DNA from: Pseudomonas khavaziana
Lineage (GTDB): Bacteria; Pseudomonadota; Gammaproteobacteria; Pseudomonadales; Pseudomonadaceae
Length of the DNA stretch: 64,000 bases
Direction: 5' to 3'
Assembly: GCF_019145205.1 (NCBI RefSeq)
Contig: NZ_JAHSTT010000021.1
Location: 1 to 64,000 of the forward strand
The position numbers and the translations under genes were made by a program. Position 1 is the stretch's first letter. Each line of letters opens with the position of its first letter. Of this stretch, positions 49,037 to 59,046 are shown one piece after another. A model generated the notes under the pieces. The model worked only from the letters and a program-made list of their open reading frames with translations, did not search any database and was not told where the DNA came from.

Positions 49037-49900
49037 CTATTTGAGAAAATTTATGGGAATGTTGTGATTAAGTAATTTTAGAATACGTAAGGTGTAAGCA
49101 AGATCATCTTGAATTATGGGCTGTCCATCGTGCCACTCAACCTGACCGCTAGGCATTACTAAAATCTCTTTGACTCTGACAGGCGCGGTTTTGGGCATGC
49201 CCGCATGAATATAAACTCCCTCCTTTCCTGTGACTATTATCTCAGAATGGTGAGGAGGTGCATATTTTCGTTGTTCCCTGAGGATTTCTAAATAATGCCG
49301 AACATCAAGATAAGTTCCTTTAGGTAGTGACAAATCTGATGGCGCACTCCTTTTGGGGATCCCTTTAAAGATTGCATTGGATAATGCCCCCTTGCCTTCA
49401 ATGGATTGCGTTGCCGCTGCGTTCCCTTTCATGCCTGCGTGATTATTAAACCATACATCATAAGGAAAAGTACCAATTATATTTGAGGGGGAAACATCAA
49501 GAACAAACGCAATCTCTCCAAAAGTCAAAGGATTAGCCTTGGTAATAAATTTACCGGTGCTTATCAAATTCTGAACGTCGAGCTTTGTGCTCTTAACGTA
49601 ATCTCGTCGAGAAAGAAGGCTTGTGCTTATTGCGTCCCACTCTGAAAAGCATTTCTCAGCGCTTTCACCCAGCAATTCTGAATTTGTGTGTTCCTCATAT
49701 TTAAGTGTATGCACTAAGCATAAGTCTCGCGGTAGTTTTTTCCAACTTGATAGTGCCCGATGATTTTCTATGGAGTTTTTATCCCCCTTGAGCAGCGCTT
49801 GTATAGCGCAAAGTTCTTCTGATTCAGTGAGTAGAGTCGGGCTGCCAATATGTTTCTTCTTTATTGCATTTTTTGATCGAATCATTTCATTTTTAAACAT
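49037..49900 (-). CDS. Effector-like protein, paralogue B (unknown family)
   Basis: The frame extends to 49987, but ATG 49900 has AGGAG 6 nt upstream and aligns with the start of paralogue A (both begin MFK), giving 287 residues. Shared blocks with 43604-44530: PRDLCLVHT, EWDAIS, FGEIAFVLDVSPSNIIGTF, DVWFNNHAG, KGALSNAIFKGI, GTYLDVRHYLEIL, SEIIVTGKEGVYIHAG and VKEILVMP. The central ~30 residues present in A are absent. No signal peptide. The two genes are convergent and enclose the kinase gene, suggesting duplication or joint acquisition. Function unknown. Confidence 0.72.
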   Translation of the reverse strand: MFKNEMIRSKNAIKKKHIGSPTLLTESEELCAIQALLKGDKNSIENHRALSSWKKLPRDLCLVHTLKYEEHTNSELLGESAEKCFSEWDAISTSLLSRRDYVKSTKLDVQNLISTGKFITKANPLTFGEIAFVLDVSPSNIIGTFPYDVWFNNHAGMKGNAAATQSIEGKGALSNAIFKGIPKRSAPSDLSLPKGTYLDVRHYLEILREQRKYAPPHHSEIIVTGKEGVYIHAGMPKTAPVRVKEILVMPSGQVEWHDGQPIIQDDLAYTLRILKLLNHNIPINFLK

Positions 49901-50166
49901 ATCTATCTCCTGACGTTTCAAAAAAATTTTATAAATCTGTCCCGTCCATCCTTTAATTAAGCTAGCACATGATGTGTATCTTCGCATGCTGTTTAGTATA
50001 ATCCGTCAGATGCTTAGACAGAAGCCAGGTCCGTGAGCGATATTACGCCCCTAAGCCAGTTAGGATCTCGACTTATCAATAGCGCTCTACTGAAATTTAA
50101 TAACCTGCGGTTCTTGACATTACTGGCGTTCAGCTTCCGATCCATGATCCCCACATTTCAAGCTAG

Positions 50167-51070
50167 GGTTTGTCTGAAAAGTCAGCCCGCAAACACTTCT
50201 CGATGCAGGCCAGCGTGACCATGGCTTTGAAGCTGCTCGCCAGCTTGTCGTATCGCGTACAGAGTCGACGTTTTTCCTTGAGCCAACTGAACAGCCGCTC
50301 GATTACGTTGCGCTTTTTATATTGCGGCCTGTCGAATAGTCGAGGCAGGCCTGGCCGAGGCTTGCGATGCATCTTGCGCAAGGGAATGATCGGCCGCACG
50401 CCATAGCGATCACAGTATTGACGCAGCATCTGGCTGTAATAACCCTTGTCGGCCAGTACATGCCGGCAGCGCTTACGCGGACGCCCCCCTGGCAGGCTAA
50501 TCTGCTCCACTAGCGGCATGAAGTAGCGCGAGTCGGTTTCTTCACCGGGCGACAGCATGACCGTCAGCGAGAAGCCATTGCTATCACAGGCGAGATGAGT
50601 CTTGGTGATCAATCCGCCTCGGCTACGGACGAGGCAGTGGTGATGGGGTTCCTGCGGGCCCCTTTTTTTCCAGCACCGCTGGCTGCTCGGGTAGCTCGGA
50701 TGGATGTCGAATCGACCATCCAGGTATCCAGGTCGATGAAGCCGTCTTCACGCGAACGAAGGTGTAAATGGCGCAAAACCTGCTCGAAAGTACCGTTGTC
50801 ACGCCATTGTCAGAAGCGCTGGTAAACGGTTTTCCAACGCCCAAAGCGTTCTGGAAGATCACGTCATTTGGCGCCTGAGCACAAGATCCAGAAGATGCCG
50901 TTGAGCATCTGACGATCATCCCACCTTGGGCGCCCCATGCGTTGAGGAAAGGAAACGATGGCTTCGATCATTGCCCAGCGCTCAGATGAAATATCATATC
51001 GACCTGTCATGACGGCCCTCCCGGCAACCAGAGCGCGTCATTTTAGCCGAGGCGACTTTTCAGACAAACC
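50167..51070 (-). mobile_element. IS5-type element at CTAG sites, two-frame transposase
   Basis: 904 bp between CTAG at 50163-50166 and 51071-51074, with ends GGTTTGTCTGAAAAGT and its complement. Minus strand frames: MTGRYDISSERWAMIEAIVS (start near 51009) and, in the second half, THLACDSNGFSLTVMLSPGE, YKKRNVIERLFSWLKEKRRL. Stops at the Trp of GAKWRDLP and elsewhere show it is dead. A second copy lies at 54986-55893 and a 5' fragment at 62350. Confidence 0.87.
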
Positions 51071-51074
51071 CTAG

Positions 51075-51330
51075 TGTGGTGATTCATAAGTAGCACTAGA
51101 AAATCAAATGCCCTGCGTTCGTGCTGCACGAGCAAGTGAAGTGAGAACGTCCGCGGCTTGCTTAAGCCACGGAGACGGTTTTGGGTTGTAAGTCTGCGGA
51201 TTCCACAGTTATCCTGCCATTCGGCCACCCACAAAGCAGGCAGCAACGCAGGATTAATTCACTACCATCGATCTCTTTATCGTATGCGATCCATAAACTC
51301 CATCTGCCCAATGGTGGGTCAACGGTTTAA
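51075..51330 (-). other. Unassigned remnant between two IS copies
   Basis: Minus strand is open for ~60 residues (VAEWQDNCGIRRLTTQNRLR, LLVQHERRAFDFLVLL) but is cut by the IS end and has no recognised family. It may be a piece of an older gene. Confidence 0.3.
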
Positions 51331-51600
51331 TGTGCCATTTCGGGCGAGAAATTCCATGGAAGCAGAGCTTCGTAGTCTGTTACTGACGAGGCGTGCGGCA
51401 GCCGCTCAAGTACGTGGCGCAGCCACGTATAAGGCTCTTGGCCGTTGACCTTGGCGGTCTCGAGCAAGCTGTAGATCTTCGCGCGGGCAATGGCACCATT
51501 GACGATATCATTCAACAGCCAGGCCTCGCGCCCGATGACAAACTACTTGATCGCTCTTTCGGCCGCGTTGTTGTGTACGCCCTGATAAGGCGTATGGACT
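51331..51600 (-). mobile_element. IS66 tnpC 3'-end relic
   Basis: Minus strand: NNAAERAIK, a stop, FVIGREAWLLNDIVNGAIAR, then YTWLRHVLERLPHASSV and LLPWNFSPEMAH. Same tail as 2176-2460. Confidence 0.85.
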
Positions 51601-51603
51601 GCC

Positions 51604-52812
51604 CCCCCCCGGCATCGTAGACATCTCCAGCCTATGCTTTGAGCATAGGAGGAAGTTTATGAGCACCCAACGATTCACGCCGGAATTCAAGGCAGAAGCC
51701 GTGAGGCAAGTTATTGAACGCGGATACTCCGTCGCGGAAACAGCCGAGCGCCTCGGCGTTTCGACCCACAGCCTCTACAAATAGGTCAACGCCGTGACGC
51801 CTGACAAAACCGAGAAACAGGCCAGCGAGTTGCTTGAAGCCAAAAGCGAGATTTTGCGGCTGCGAGCCCAAATGCGACGCTTGGAAGAAGAGCGCGACAT
51901 ATTAAAAAAACAGCGCGGTACTTCGCCAGGGAACCCGAGTGAAATACCGCTTAATGAACGAGCACCGACATCACTACGCTGTGTCGGGTTTTGCGAGTTG
52001 CTCGTGCCGGGTTCTATCAATGGCTACACAAGCCTGTTTCTGATCGCGAAGAAGAGAATGGTCGGCTGTTAGGGCTGATCCGCGACTCCTATGCGGCCAG
52101 TCGAGGTGTTTATGGCGCACGGAGGGTGTTTGCTGACTTGCGCGAGGCTGGAGAAAGTTGCGGCAAGCACCGTGTCGCGGCACTGATGCGCACCAATAAA
52201 ATCAAGGCGCTCACCGGATATAAAGCCCCGCGCGCAATCAAAGGCAGACCATCGATCATTGCCCCCAATCGACTTAAGCGGGCCTTCACTGTCGATGCCC
52301 CTAATAAGGCTTGGGTGACCGATATCACTTACATCCGAACATGGCGGGGATGGCTATATCTGACTGTCGTACTGGATCTCTACGCTCGCAAGGTGGTCGG
52401 CTGGTCAATGAAGCCAACGCTAGGCAAGAAGCTGGCGCTGGACGCGCTGCTCATGGCGGTATGGCGCCGTAAACCTAAAACCAGAGTCATCATGCATTCG
52501 GATCAGGGTAGCCAATATGGTAGCGATGACTGGAAACGCTTTTGTCTGGCCAACCACCTCGAGCCGAGTATGAGCCGCCGAGGAAACTGTTGGGACAATG
52601 CCGTGGCTGAGCATTTTTTCAGGAGCCTGAAAAAAGAACGCATCCGCAAGAGGATCTACAAAACCCGGGACATGGCCCGTGCCGACGTATTCGATTACAT
52701 TGAGGCGTTTTACAACCGAACGCGTCATCACAGTCACCTGGGCGGCGTCAGTCCTGAGGCCTTTGAAAGTGGCTCACTTTGAGGCTGGAAAATGTCTACG
52801 GGAGCGGGGGTA
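51604..52812 (+). mobile_element. IS3 family element, OrfA nonsense, OrfB open
   Basis: Terminal repeats CCCCCGGCATCGTAGACATC (near 51604) and the inverse of GATGTCTACGGGAGCGGGGG-like end at 52790-52812. OrfA (ATG 51658, MSTQRFTPEFKAEAVRQVIE) has TAG at 51783-51785 where Trp is expected, then a leucine-zipper segment and an A-rich stretch suited to -1 frameshifting. OrfB is open from 51991 to 52782 with VTDITYIRTWRGWLYLTVVL, MHSDQGSQYGSDDWKRF and MSRRGNCWDNAVAEHFFRSL, i.e. all three DDE residues. It is the least damaged IS3 copy here. Confidence 0.9.
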
Positions 52813-53128
52813 GTGCACAATACACTGATAACTCTGGGGGGATGGGGCATTCTGAGGAGCTCAGTGCAGCAGAGCTTACGCCCTCTTTGGCAGCCGCAAT
52901 GATTCGCACACGTTATGAGACCTTTTATGAGCCTTACGCAGCAAGCCTCGGTTTTCCTAGGGTTGCACTGCCACGTAGGAAGCGCTGACTCCCGGCAGAC
53001 TCAGAGCTGCACGTGAAAAAAAGCGGCATAGTTAAACGGTTGACGCGACAACTACCTTGAAAAACGCCGCTAGGTAGAATGGATTATGGGAGTAGGGTGG
53101 ATTAAAATTAACCAAAAATGGGGGGCAC
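52813..53128 (+). other. Remnant with a short open frame, unassigned
   Basis: From 52843 the plus strand reads MGHSEELSAAELTPSLAAAM IRTRYETFYEPYAASLG to TGA 52988. It may be the tail of a gene destroyed by the IS3 insertion; no family recognised. An IS-type end (gacaactacc) occurs near 53048. Confidence 0.3.
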
Positions 53129-54046
53129 ATGCCAATACTAAAACTAGATGATCTTGATCTACTGCCTGTTCGGCGTTCGGATCAGCACGAGCTCAGCCGT
53201 CTTGCCGATGCTCACCAATTCTTCGACTTAGAACTCCGTGAGAAAAAAATTAGAACTACAGATGTTGAAACACAGGCATTACAGTTGGCAGACAAGGCAA
53301 TAACCGTTACAAAAAAGCTTCTACCATACGGCTCGCCCAATCAAATCGTCGACGTTTGGTTGACAAATGCTGAAAATGTCCATCGGAGGCGCGAGCGCCT
53401 ACTAGCCCCTAATGGAACCACACTTGAGAACATAATCCGCTCTGGAGCCGGGAATTGCGGAGAGCACTCTCAGGTAACGTTTGCTCTGATCGCGGGATCT
53501 CCTAGAAACGCGCCTGTCAGTCGAGTAAATGCTGAAGGGGTTGATCATGCCTTCGTTGTTATTGGTGACCATAGGCAAACGGATCGAGTGACTATCGCGG
53601 ACTCATGGGTAACATTTCCGGTTGCGCATTTACTTCGGCATGGTGCTTTTTCTATTAACCAAGTGCTAGATACCACTGCGCCCAACACCCACGCGGATCC
53701 AAAATACCAAATTTATTCTGAGTGGTCCCTCCCTATACCGAAAACACAAGAGCGAAGGGGGGCAATAGATTTTTTCAAACAACGACTGGCGAAATCAAAT
53801 ATTTCACCACTCTATGCGCAATGGACTTCGCTGGCCCGCCTGGGGGGCCAATATACGACGACAGACCGAAAAATATTGAACTTTGACAGATTTACGCAAT
53901 CGCACATCTTACGTTATCTAGAAGCAAAGCAACAATATGATGATCTGTTCGAAAACACTGATGACGAATCAGAAGAAGTGAGCCGCTACAGTAATAGCCG
54001 GTCCCCTAGCTTAGAGCGGAGATTTGCTAGAACCATGCTCTTATAA
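53129..54046 (+). CDS. Transglutaminase-like Cys-His-Asp protein, effector-like
   Basis: ATG 53129 follows a GGGGGG run acting as ribosome site; 305 residues, no signal peptide. The core shows GAGNCGEHSQVTFALI (Cys110), GVDHAFVVIGD (His140) and VTIADSW (Asp158), the triad order of papain/transglutaminase-fold enzymes; the GNCGEH box is reminiscent of HopX/AvrPphE-type plant-pathogen effectors. The C-terminal ~60 residues are polar and end in a Ser/Arg-rich tail. Substrate unknown. The gene stands alone between an IS3 element and IS3/intron relics and is lesion-free. The catalytic class is well supported by the triad; a role as a translocated effector is inference. Confidence 0.72.
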   Translation: MPILKLDDLDLLPVRRSDQHELSRLADAHQFFDLELREKKIRTTDVETQALQLADKAITVTKKLLPYGSPNQIVDVWLTNAENVHRRRERLLAPNGTTLENIIRSGAGNCGEHSQVTFALIAGSPRNAPVSRVNAEGVDHAFVVIGDHRQTDRVTIADSWVTFPVAHLLRHGAFSINQVLDTTAPNTHADPKYQIYSEWSLPIPKTQERRGAIDFFKQRLAKSNISPLYAQWTSLARLGGQYTTTDRKILNFDRFTQSHILRYLEAKQQYDDLFENTDDESEEVSRYSNSRSPSLERRFARTMLL

Positions 54047-54059
54047 GTCATGATAACGC

Positions 54060-54232
54060 CCTGTCCAAGAGATTTCCAGTTTTTGAAACGGGACCGAATC
54101 AAGCGAGAGATCTACAGCCCCACGACAAGAGGCCCGTAGTGATGTGTTCGGTTACATCGAGATGTTCTATAATATAAAGTGTCGTCATGGTTTGGCGGCC
54201 GCGGAAACTGAGTGCAACACCTAACTTTTCCA
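54060..54232 (+). mobile_element. IS3 OrfB tail relic
   Basis: Plus strand reads LKRDRIKREIYSPTTRG and DVFGYIEMFYNIKCRHG, the end of an IS3 transposase similar to 52620-52745. Broken frames. Confidence 0.65.
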
Positions 54233-54234
54233 GT

Positions 54235-54557
54235 ACGGTGTTCCCTTATGTCTTATTTCGAACGCGCCCTCTGGCGACTGAAGCGACGTTTTATCGGGTC
54301 TTGCGGGCGGCGGGCCAGCAGCATCGAGTTGGTAGCCAACGGTTGGTCAAGAAGCACAAGCGACGAGGCCGTTCCGGGTACCGTGTTCCTATTATGCAAA
54401 GCTAGGCCTGCACCAGTTGCCTGTGCGAATGACCGACGTGTCAAGCGCGAAGGCCAATCGATCTCGGACGAAAGCCGGATGTGTTAGTAGCGCACGTCCG
54501 GTTTGACGAGCGGGGTGTGGAAACGGAGTGCAAGCCACCGCTCCACATTCCGACTCT
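54235..54557 (+). mobile_element. Group II intron 3' end (copy 1)
   Basis: Encodes the maturase C-terminus RLVKKHKRRGRSGYRV and then a noncoding tail with gaaagccggatgtgttagta gcgcacgtccggttt, a domain V-like hairpin, ending at ccgactctacc. The next base returns to IS66 tnpC (minus strand, GFLPI), so the intron sits in tnpC. Confidence 0.7.
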
Positions 54558-54985
54558 ACCTATGGGTAAAAAGCCGGCTTCGGCATAGCGCTTCAAACAA
54601 CTCCAGTTGTTTACCAAGTAATGCACGGCCTTGCCTAACGCACTTTGTGCCGTGACCTGCGGCTGGGTTTTATCGTATCCGATCCACGAACCACACCTAC
54701 CGTCAGACTACCGCCTCGTTTACCGTCGCATCTCTGGTGAGCAGTTCCACGGCAGCAGAGCATCGTAGTCGGCGACCGACTGCACATGTGGCAATCGCTC
54801 CAGTACGTCGCGTAGCCACGTATAGGGCTCCTGCCCGTTGATCTTGGCGGTCTCGACTAAACTGTAGATCTGGGCACCGGCGGTTGCACCTTTGGGCGTG
54901 TCGCTGAATAGCCAGGCCTTGCGCCCGATAACAAAAGGCTTTATCGCTCTTTCGGCGGCATTATTGTCGATCGGTAAAAAACTAG
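54558..54985 (-). mobile_element. IS66 tnpC relics, rearranged
   Basis: 54558-54674 encodes the middle of TnpC (QVTAQSALGKAVHYLVNN, RYAEAGFLPI) and 54675-54985 the 3' tail including NNAAERAIKPFVIGRKAWLF. The order is scrambled relative to intact IS66, pointing to recombination between copies. Confidence 0.75.
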
Positions 54986-55893
54986 GGTTTGCCTGAAAAG
55001 TCAGCCCGCAAGCACTTCTCGATGCAGGCCAGCGTGACCATGGCTTAGAAGCTGCTCGCCAGCTTGTCGTATCGCGTACAGAGTCGACGTTTTTCCTTGA
55101 GCCAACTGAACAGCCGCTCGATTACGTTGCGCTTTTTATACTGCGGCCTGTCGAATAGTCGAGGCAGGCCTGGCCGAGGCTTGCGATGCATCCTGCGCAA
55201 GGGAATGATCGGCTGCACGCCATAGCGATCACAGTATTGACGCAGCATCTGGCTGTCATAACCCTTGTCGGCCAGTACATACCGGCAGCGCATACGCGGA
55301 CGACCCCTGTTACCTGGCAGGCTGATCTGCTCCAGTAGCGGCATGAAGTAGCGCGAGTCGGCTTCTTCACCGCGCGGCAGCATGACCGTCAGCGGGAAGC
55401 CGTTGCTATCACAGGCGAGATGAATCTTGGTGGTCAATCCGTCTCGGCTACGGCCGAGGCAGTGGTGACGGGGTTCCTGCGGGCCGCTTTTTTTCCAGCA
55501 CCGCTGGCTGCTCGGGTAGCTCGGATGGATGTCGAATCGACCATCCAGGTATCCAGGTCGATGAAGCCGTCTTCACGCAAACGAGTGTAAATTGCGCAAA
55601 ACCTGCTCGAAAGTACCGTTGTCACGCCATTGTCGGAAGCGCTGGTAAACGGTTTTCCAAGGCCCAAAGCGCTCTGGAAGATCACGCCATTTGGCGCCTG
55701 AGCACAAGATCCAGAAGATGCCGTTGAGCATCTGACGATCATCGCGCCTTGGGCGCCCTATGCGGTGAGGAGGGGAAACGATGGCTTCGATCATTGCCCA
55801 GCGCTCAGATGAAATATCATATCGACCCGTCATGACGGCCCTCCCGGCAACCAGAGCGCGTCATTTTAGCCGCGGCGACTTTTCAAACAAGCC
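54986..55893 (-). mobile_element. Second CTAG-targeting IS5-type element
   Basis: 908 bp between CTAG 54982-54985 and 55894-55897. First frame from ATG 55833 (MTGRYDISSERWAMIEAIVS, FWILCSGAKWRDLPERFGPW) is open; the second includes TTKIHLACDSNGFPLTVMLP and IERLFSWLKEKRRLCTRYDK but meets a stop near 55046. Better preserved than 50167-51070. It interrupts an IS66 tnpC relic at the LPIDNNAAE position. Confidence 0.88.
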
Positions 55894-55897
55894 CTAG

Positions 55898-56801
55898 GGG
55901 ATTCCTTGTATTCGAGACAGCGTGGTTCAAATGGCTGTCAATCTCCGTGCGATTTTCGAAGCTGATATGCAATCATCGCAGTATGGTTTCAGACCTCCTC
56001 GAGATGCTAAGGAAGCGGTGAGAAAGGTGCACCATTACACCGAAAGGATTGGGTTGAGAGATGTTGTCGATACGGATCTTCGTGACTATTCCAATACAAT
56101 TCCGCTCTCGGATGGCAGGGTATGGCGGCTGCTTAAGCAATGGCTTGAGGTAGCCGTTATCGAACTCATTGACGGAACGCTTCGACGCACCAACGAAGCC
56201 AAGCACACACACCGCGGCAGCGCCCAAGGATCGGTGATTTCGCCGCTGTTGGCCAATGTGTACTTCAGGCGCTTCATTCTGGCCTAGGAAAAATTTGGCT
56301 ACGCAAAAAGTCTGCATGCAAGGATTGTGGATTACGCGGACGACATGGTGATCTGCTGCCGGCCCGGCAGTGGAGACGGCAATGGTGCTGATGAGTAATT
56401 TAATGGTGCGGCTGGGGCTGCCGGTTAATGATGAGAAAACGGCGCTGCTGAAACTCCCGGACCAGTCACTCGACTTTCTGGGATGCAACTTGGGCAGGCA
56501 ATATGACCTTCATGGAAAAACCTATATCGTTACTCAAGCTTCGAAAGGAGCGATGAAGTCGATTATTGGGACAATTCATAACGAAGCAGCCATTAGCATG
56601 ACATGGGATGCTGTAGAGCACCGGATAGCGGAACTCAACTCGATCCTTCGAGGCTGGGCTGGCTATTTCGACCTCAAACACTACCGAATCCTGCAACGTT
56701 ACATTGAGCGCCGTATCCGACGCTGGTTGGTCAAGAAGCATAAGCGACGAGACCGCTCTGGGTACCGTCTACACCCTGATGCCTTTCATACGGAAAGCTA
56801 G
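55898..56801 (+). pseudogene. Group II intron reverse transcriptase/maturase, C-terminal two thirds
   Basis: Plus strand reads QSSQYGFRPPRDAKEAVRKV, VVDTDLRDYSNTIPL, GSAQGSVISPLLANVYFRRF, a TAG, RIVDYADDMVICCR (YADD polymerase box), then after a shift near 56365 METAMVLMSNLMVRLGLPVN DEKTALLK and the maturase domain RGWAGYFDLKHYRI, RIRRWLVKKHKRRDRSGYRL. Two lesions inactivate it. The N-terminal part is missing but matches in kind the relic at 4331-4735. Confidence 0.87.
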
Positions 56802-56960
56802 ATCTGCATCTGTTGTCTACGCGAATGGCCAATGTGTCGATTGCGAAGGCCTATCAATCTCGGACGAAAGCCGGATGCGTTACGTTAGTAGCGCGCGCCC
56901 GGTTTGACGAGCGGGTGTGGAAACGGAGCGCAAGCCACCGCGCCACATCCCGACTCTACC
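56802..56960 (+). ncRNA. Group II intron 3' catalytic domains
   Basis: The tail after the maturase contains gaaagccggatgcgttacgt tagtagcgcgcgcccggttt, a domain V-like hairpin, and ends at ccgactctacc, identical to the end at 54557. IS66 tnpC sequence follows at once. Confidence 0.6.
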
Positions 56961-57840
56961 GATGGGCAAGTAACCCGCTTCGACATAACGCTCCAATCGG
57001 CTCCAGTTATTCGCCAGATAATGCACGGCCTTGCCCAGCGCACTTTTGCCGTCACCTGCGAATGGGTTTTATCCAGCCAGCTTTTCGATTGCACAAAAAT
57101 TGGCAGACTCTTTTACTGCCGTCCCGCTCAATCTCTGCTTGTCGCTGCAGTCTTTCAGGTCGCGCTCGATGCCGTACAGCTTGTTGATCATCGTGATCGC
57201 AATATCTCCCCGGCCCGTCTTGCCTTTGGGCTGCACTTTCTGTGCGCCCGCAAACTTCCGGCGAGCATCGGCCTTGCATGCCAGTCGCCCCACGCCCCGT
57301 TGCAGCGCCAATGCGATGTAACCTGTACAATCGTCAGTCATCACGTAGCCGCGATAACTTTCCAGCAGGCGCAGCGGTACGTCCTGCGCACGGCTTGGGG
57401 GGGAGTCGAACAGCACGACTTTGCGATCCGGTGGCCAGCTGGCCTGTGCCCACATCCACGATTGGCTGGTCGGGTCTCGATCCGGTTCTTTCAAGGCCTG
57501 AACGTGGGTTTCGTCGGAGTGGATGACTGGGTTTTCCAGTAATTGATCACACATTAGGTTAAGTCATGGCTGGAGGTGTTCACTGCATTGGATCACCCAA
57601 CGTGCCAAGGTCCGGCGCGGGATATCGGTGCCGTGACGCCCAAGGACTTTTTCGAATCGGTGCAAGGGTAGGCCATCGATGTACCTGGTCGTCAGCAACA
57701 TCGCCACGCGCTCGGGCTGGCCATGCTCTTTTTGATCAACTAAGCCGGTTTATCAGCGGTGACCGGGGCCGCTCCGCAGCCACGGCAGCCGTAAATGGCT
57801 CTTTGAGTTCCATTGTGTTCGACCCACAAAAGGAACGATG
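56961..57840 (-). pseudogene. tnpC: IS66 TnpC, N-terminal and central part
   Basis: Minus strand: DQLLENPVIHSDETHVQALK, QSWMWAQASWPPDRKVVLFD, SYRGYVMTDDCTGYIALALQ and ARRKFAGAQKVQPKGKTG are the DDE core of the first IS66 type. Frames shift near 57110 and 57560, and the zinc-finger half (57560-57840) is fragmentary. Its 3' end joins the group II intron. Confidence 0.85.
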
Positions 57841-57898
57841 AGGCCTTTCTGAGATATACAGAGCTATAATCTATAGCGTTCATTTTTTAGTGACTCTT

Positions 57899-58426
57899 AT
57901 GACTTCTCTTCAAATTAGCTCCAGGCAGGTTGCTGCACATAGCCACTCTGAAGGCTTCTCCACTATGGTTTTGGTAGCGGTGGCCACTCTGATTCATCCT
58001 GAGCGAGGGGTCGAAATAGTCAAGCGTCTGTCGGGGCAAAATCTGGTTGAACTCTTTATAGAACTGGATCATCCAAGTTCAGAAAAAGGTGTAGTAGGTA
58101 TCCTGCTAGCGGTTCCTCCACAGCTCAATGGTTCACATCGGTGGGTCGCGGAGACTGTGGTCGATTTCGCTCAAGTAAAACTTCGGACTCCCGTTGACTC
58201 TCGCGTAGATACATTTGCATATCGCCTCGCATCTAAAGAGGTTTTCACAGATAATGAGAAGATCGATCCTGAGGATGTCTTGGACTGGCGTTCACTTTAT
58301 GAATTCTGCATGCCCGACGGCACCGAGACGGTAGAGCTGCTTTCCCACCAGACCTGGCTGTCGGTTGTCGTTGCTCGGTTGGTGAATGCGGTTAATTCAT
58401 CGAAGGAAATAGTTAATATTGAGTAA
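57899..58426 (+). CDS. Unrecognised 175-aa protein
   Basis: A GTG at 57890 and ATG at 57899 are both possible; ATG is preferred, although no strong ribosome site is visible. The product is a soluble alpha/beta protein with blocks STMVLVAVATLIHPERGVEI, VVGILLAVPPQL and VDTFAYRLASKEVF, and an acidic C-terminal half with one Cys. No membrane helix, signal peptide or motif recognised. It is intact and sits between IS66 and unassigned DNA, so it is another solitary cargo gene. Confidence 0.55.
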   Translation: MTSLQISSRQVAAHSHSEGFSTMVLVAVATLIHPERGVEIVKRLSGQNLVELFIELDHPSSEKGVVGILLAVPPQLNGSHRWVAETVVDFAQVKLRTPVDSRVDTFAYRLASKEVFTDNEKIDPEDVLDWRSLYEFCMPDGTETVELLSHQTWLSVVVARLVNAVNSSKEIVNIE

Positions 58427-59046
58427 TCGACGCTGTCTTTTCGGCGCTATCTAGCTGCCGTCTCGACCAAAATACTCGTAAATCGTATGACGGGATCAAA
58501 AATGAAAGGAAAACGTAAGATCAAAAACGCCAAGTGGCTCATGATGATTCAATTTCTGGTAGAGTCACGTCGGACATGCGCAAAACGATCAAAAAATACG
58601 GCCAACAGATTTTTGGATTCTGTCTCGCCTTTTGTAATGGAAAGCGAGCCTTGTGGAGAACTTGCCGGTCGGGCTTGTCGAACGGCAACTGAAGCAGGTA
58701 CCAACCAATAACTCCGCTATCAGAAGCCGAATCCCATGCTCAATTAGAACTTTTCAGATTTTCTCGCCTAGACAGTACGGCGACGCTGGCCGCTGAATTA
58801 TTCGTTGCCGAAAGAGGGACAGCGGTGAAGGGGATAAGGAAGAAGTGGGTATGGAAATCGAAGCTGTTCTGCACAGCGAACTTCTGGACCTTTTTGGTGT
58901 GACTTATGGGGAGGAGACGGTATAGTCTAACAGGACATTCGTGGTATTGAGTCGTCAATCCAAATGGTGGTGCAAGTGACTTCCTAAAATGAGTGTTCAC
59001 ACTGCTATCCAGTCTAATCGCTGTCTTCATCACTATCTCCCCTTAG
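58427..59046 (+). other. Gap without an assignable gene
   Basis: Short open frames exist on both strands (58487-58711 plus, 58740-59033 minus), but neither has a ribosome site, a motif or a plausible composition. A segment at 58853-58920 reads VGMEIEAVLHSELLDLFGVT and may be the tail of a lost gene. Confidence 0.35.

Noticed and set aside
53129..54046. Reading the 305-aa protein as a peptidase C58 member like the giant toxin
   Set aside because: The GNCGEH box and short C-H-D spacing fit transglutaminase/HopX-like folds better than YopT.
58487..59033. Two short frames (plus 58487-58711, minus 58740-59033)
   Set aside because: No ribosome site, no motif and no codon-usage support; reported only as a gap.
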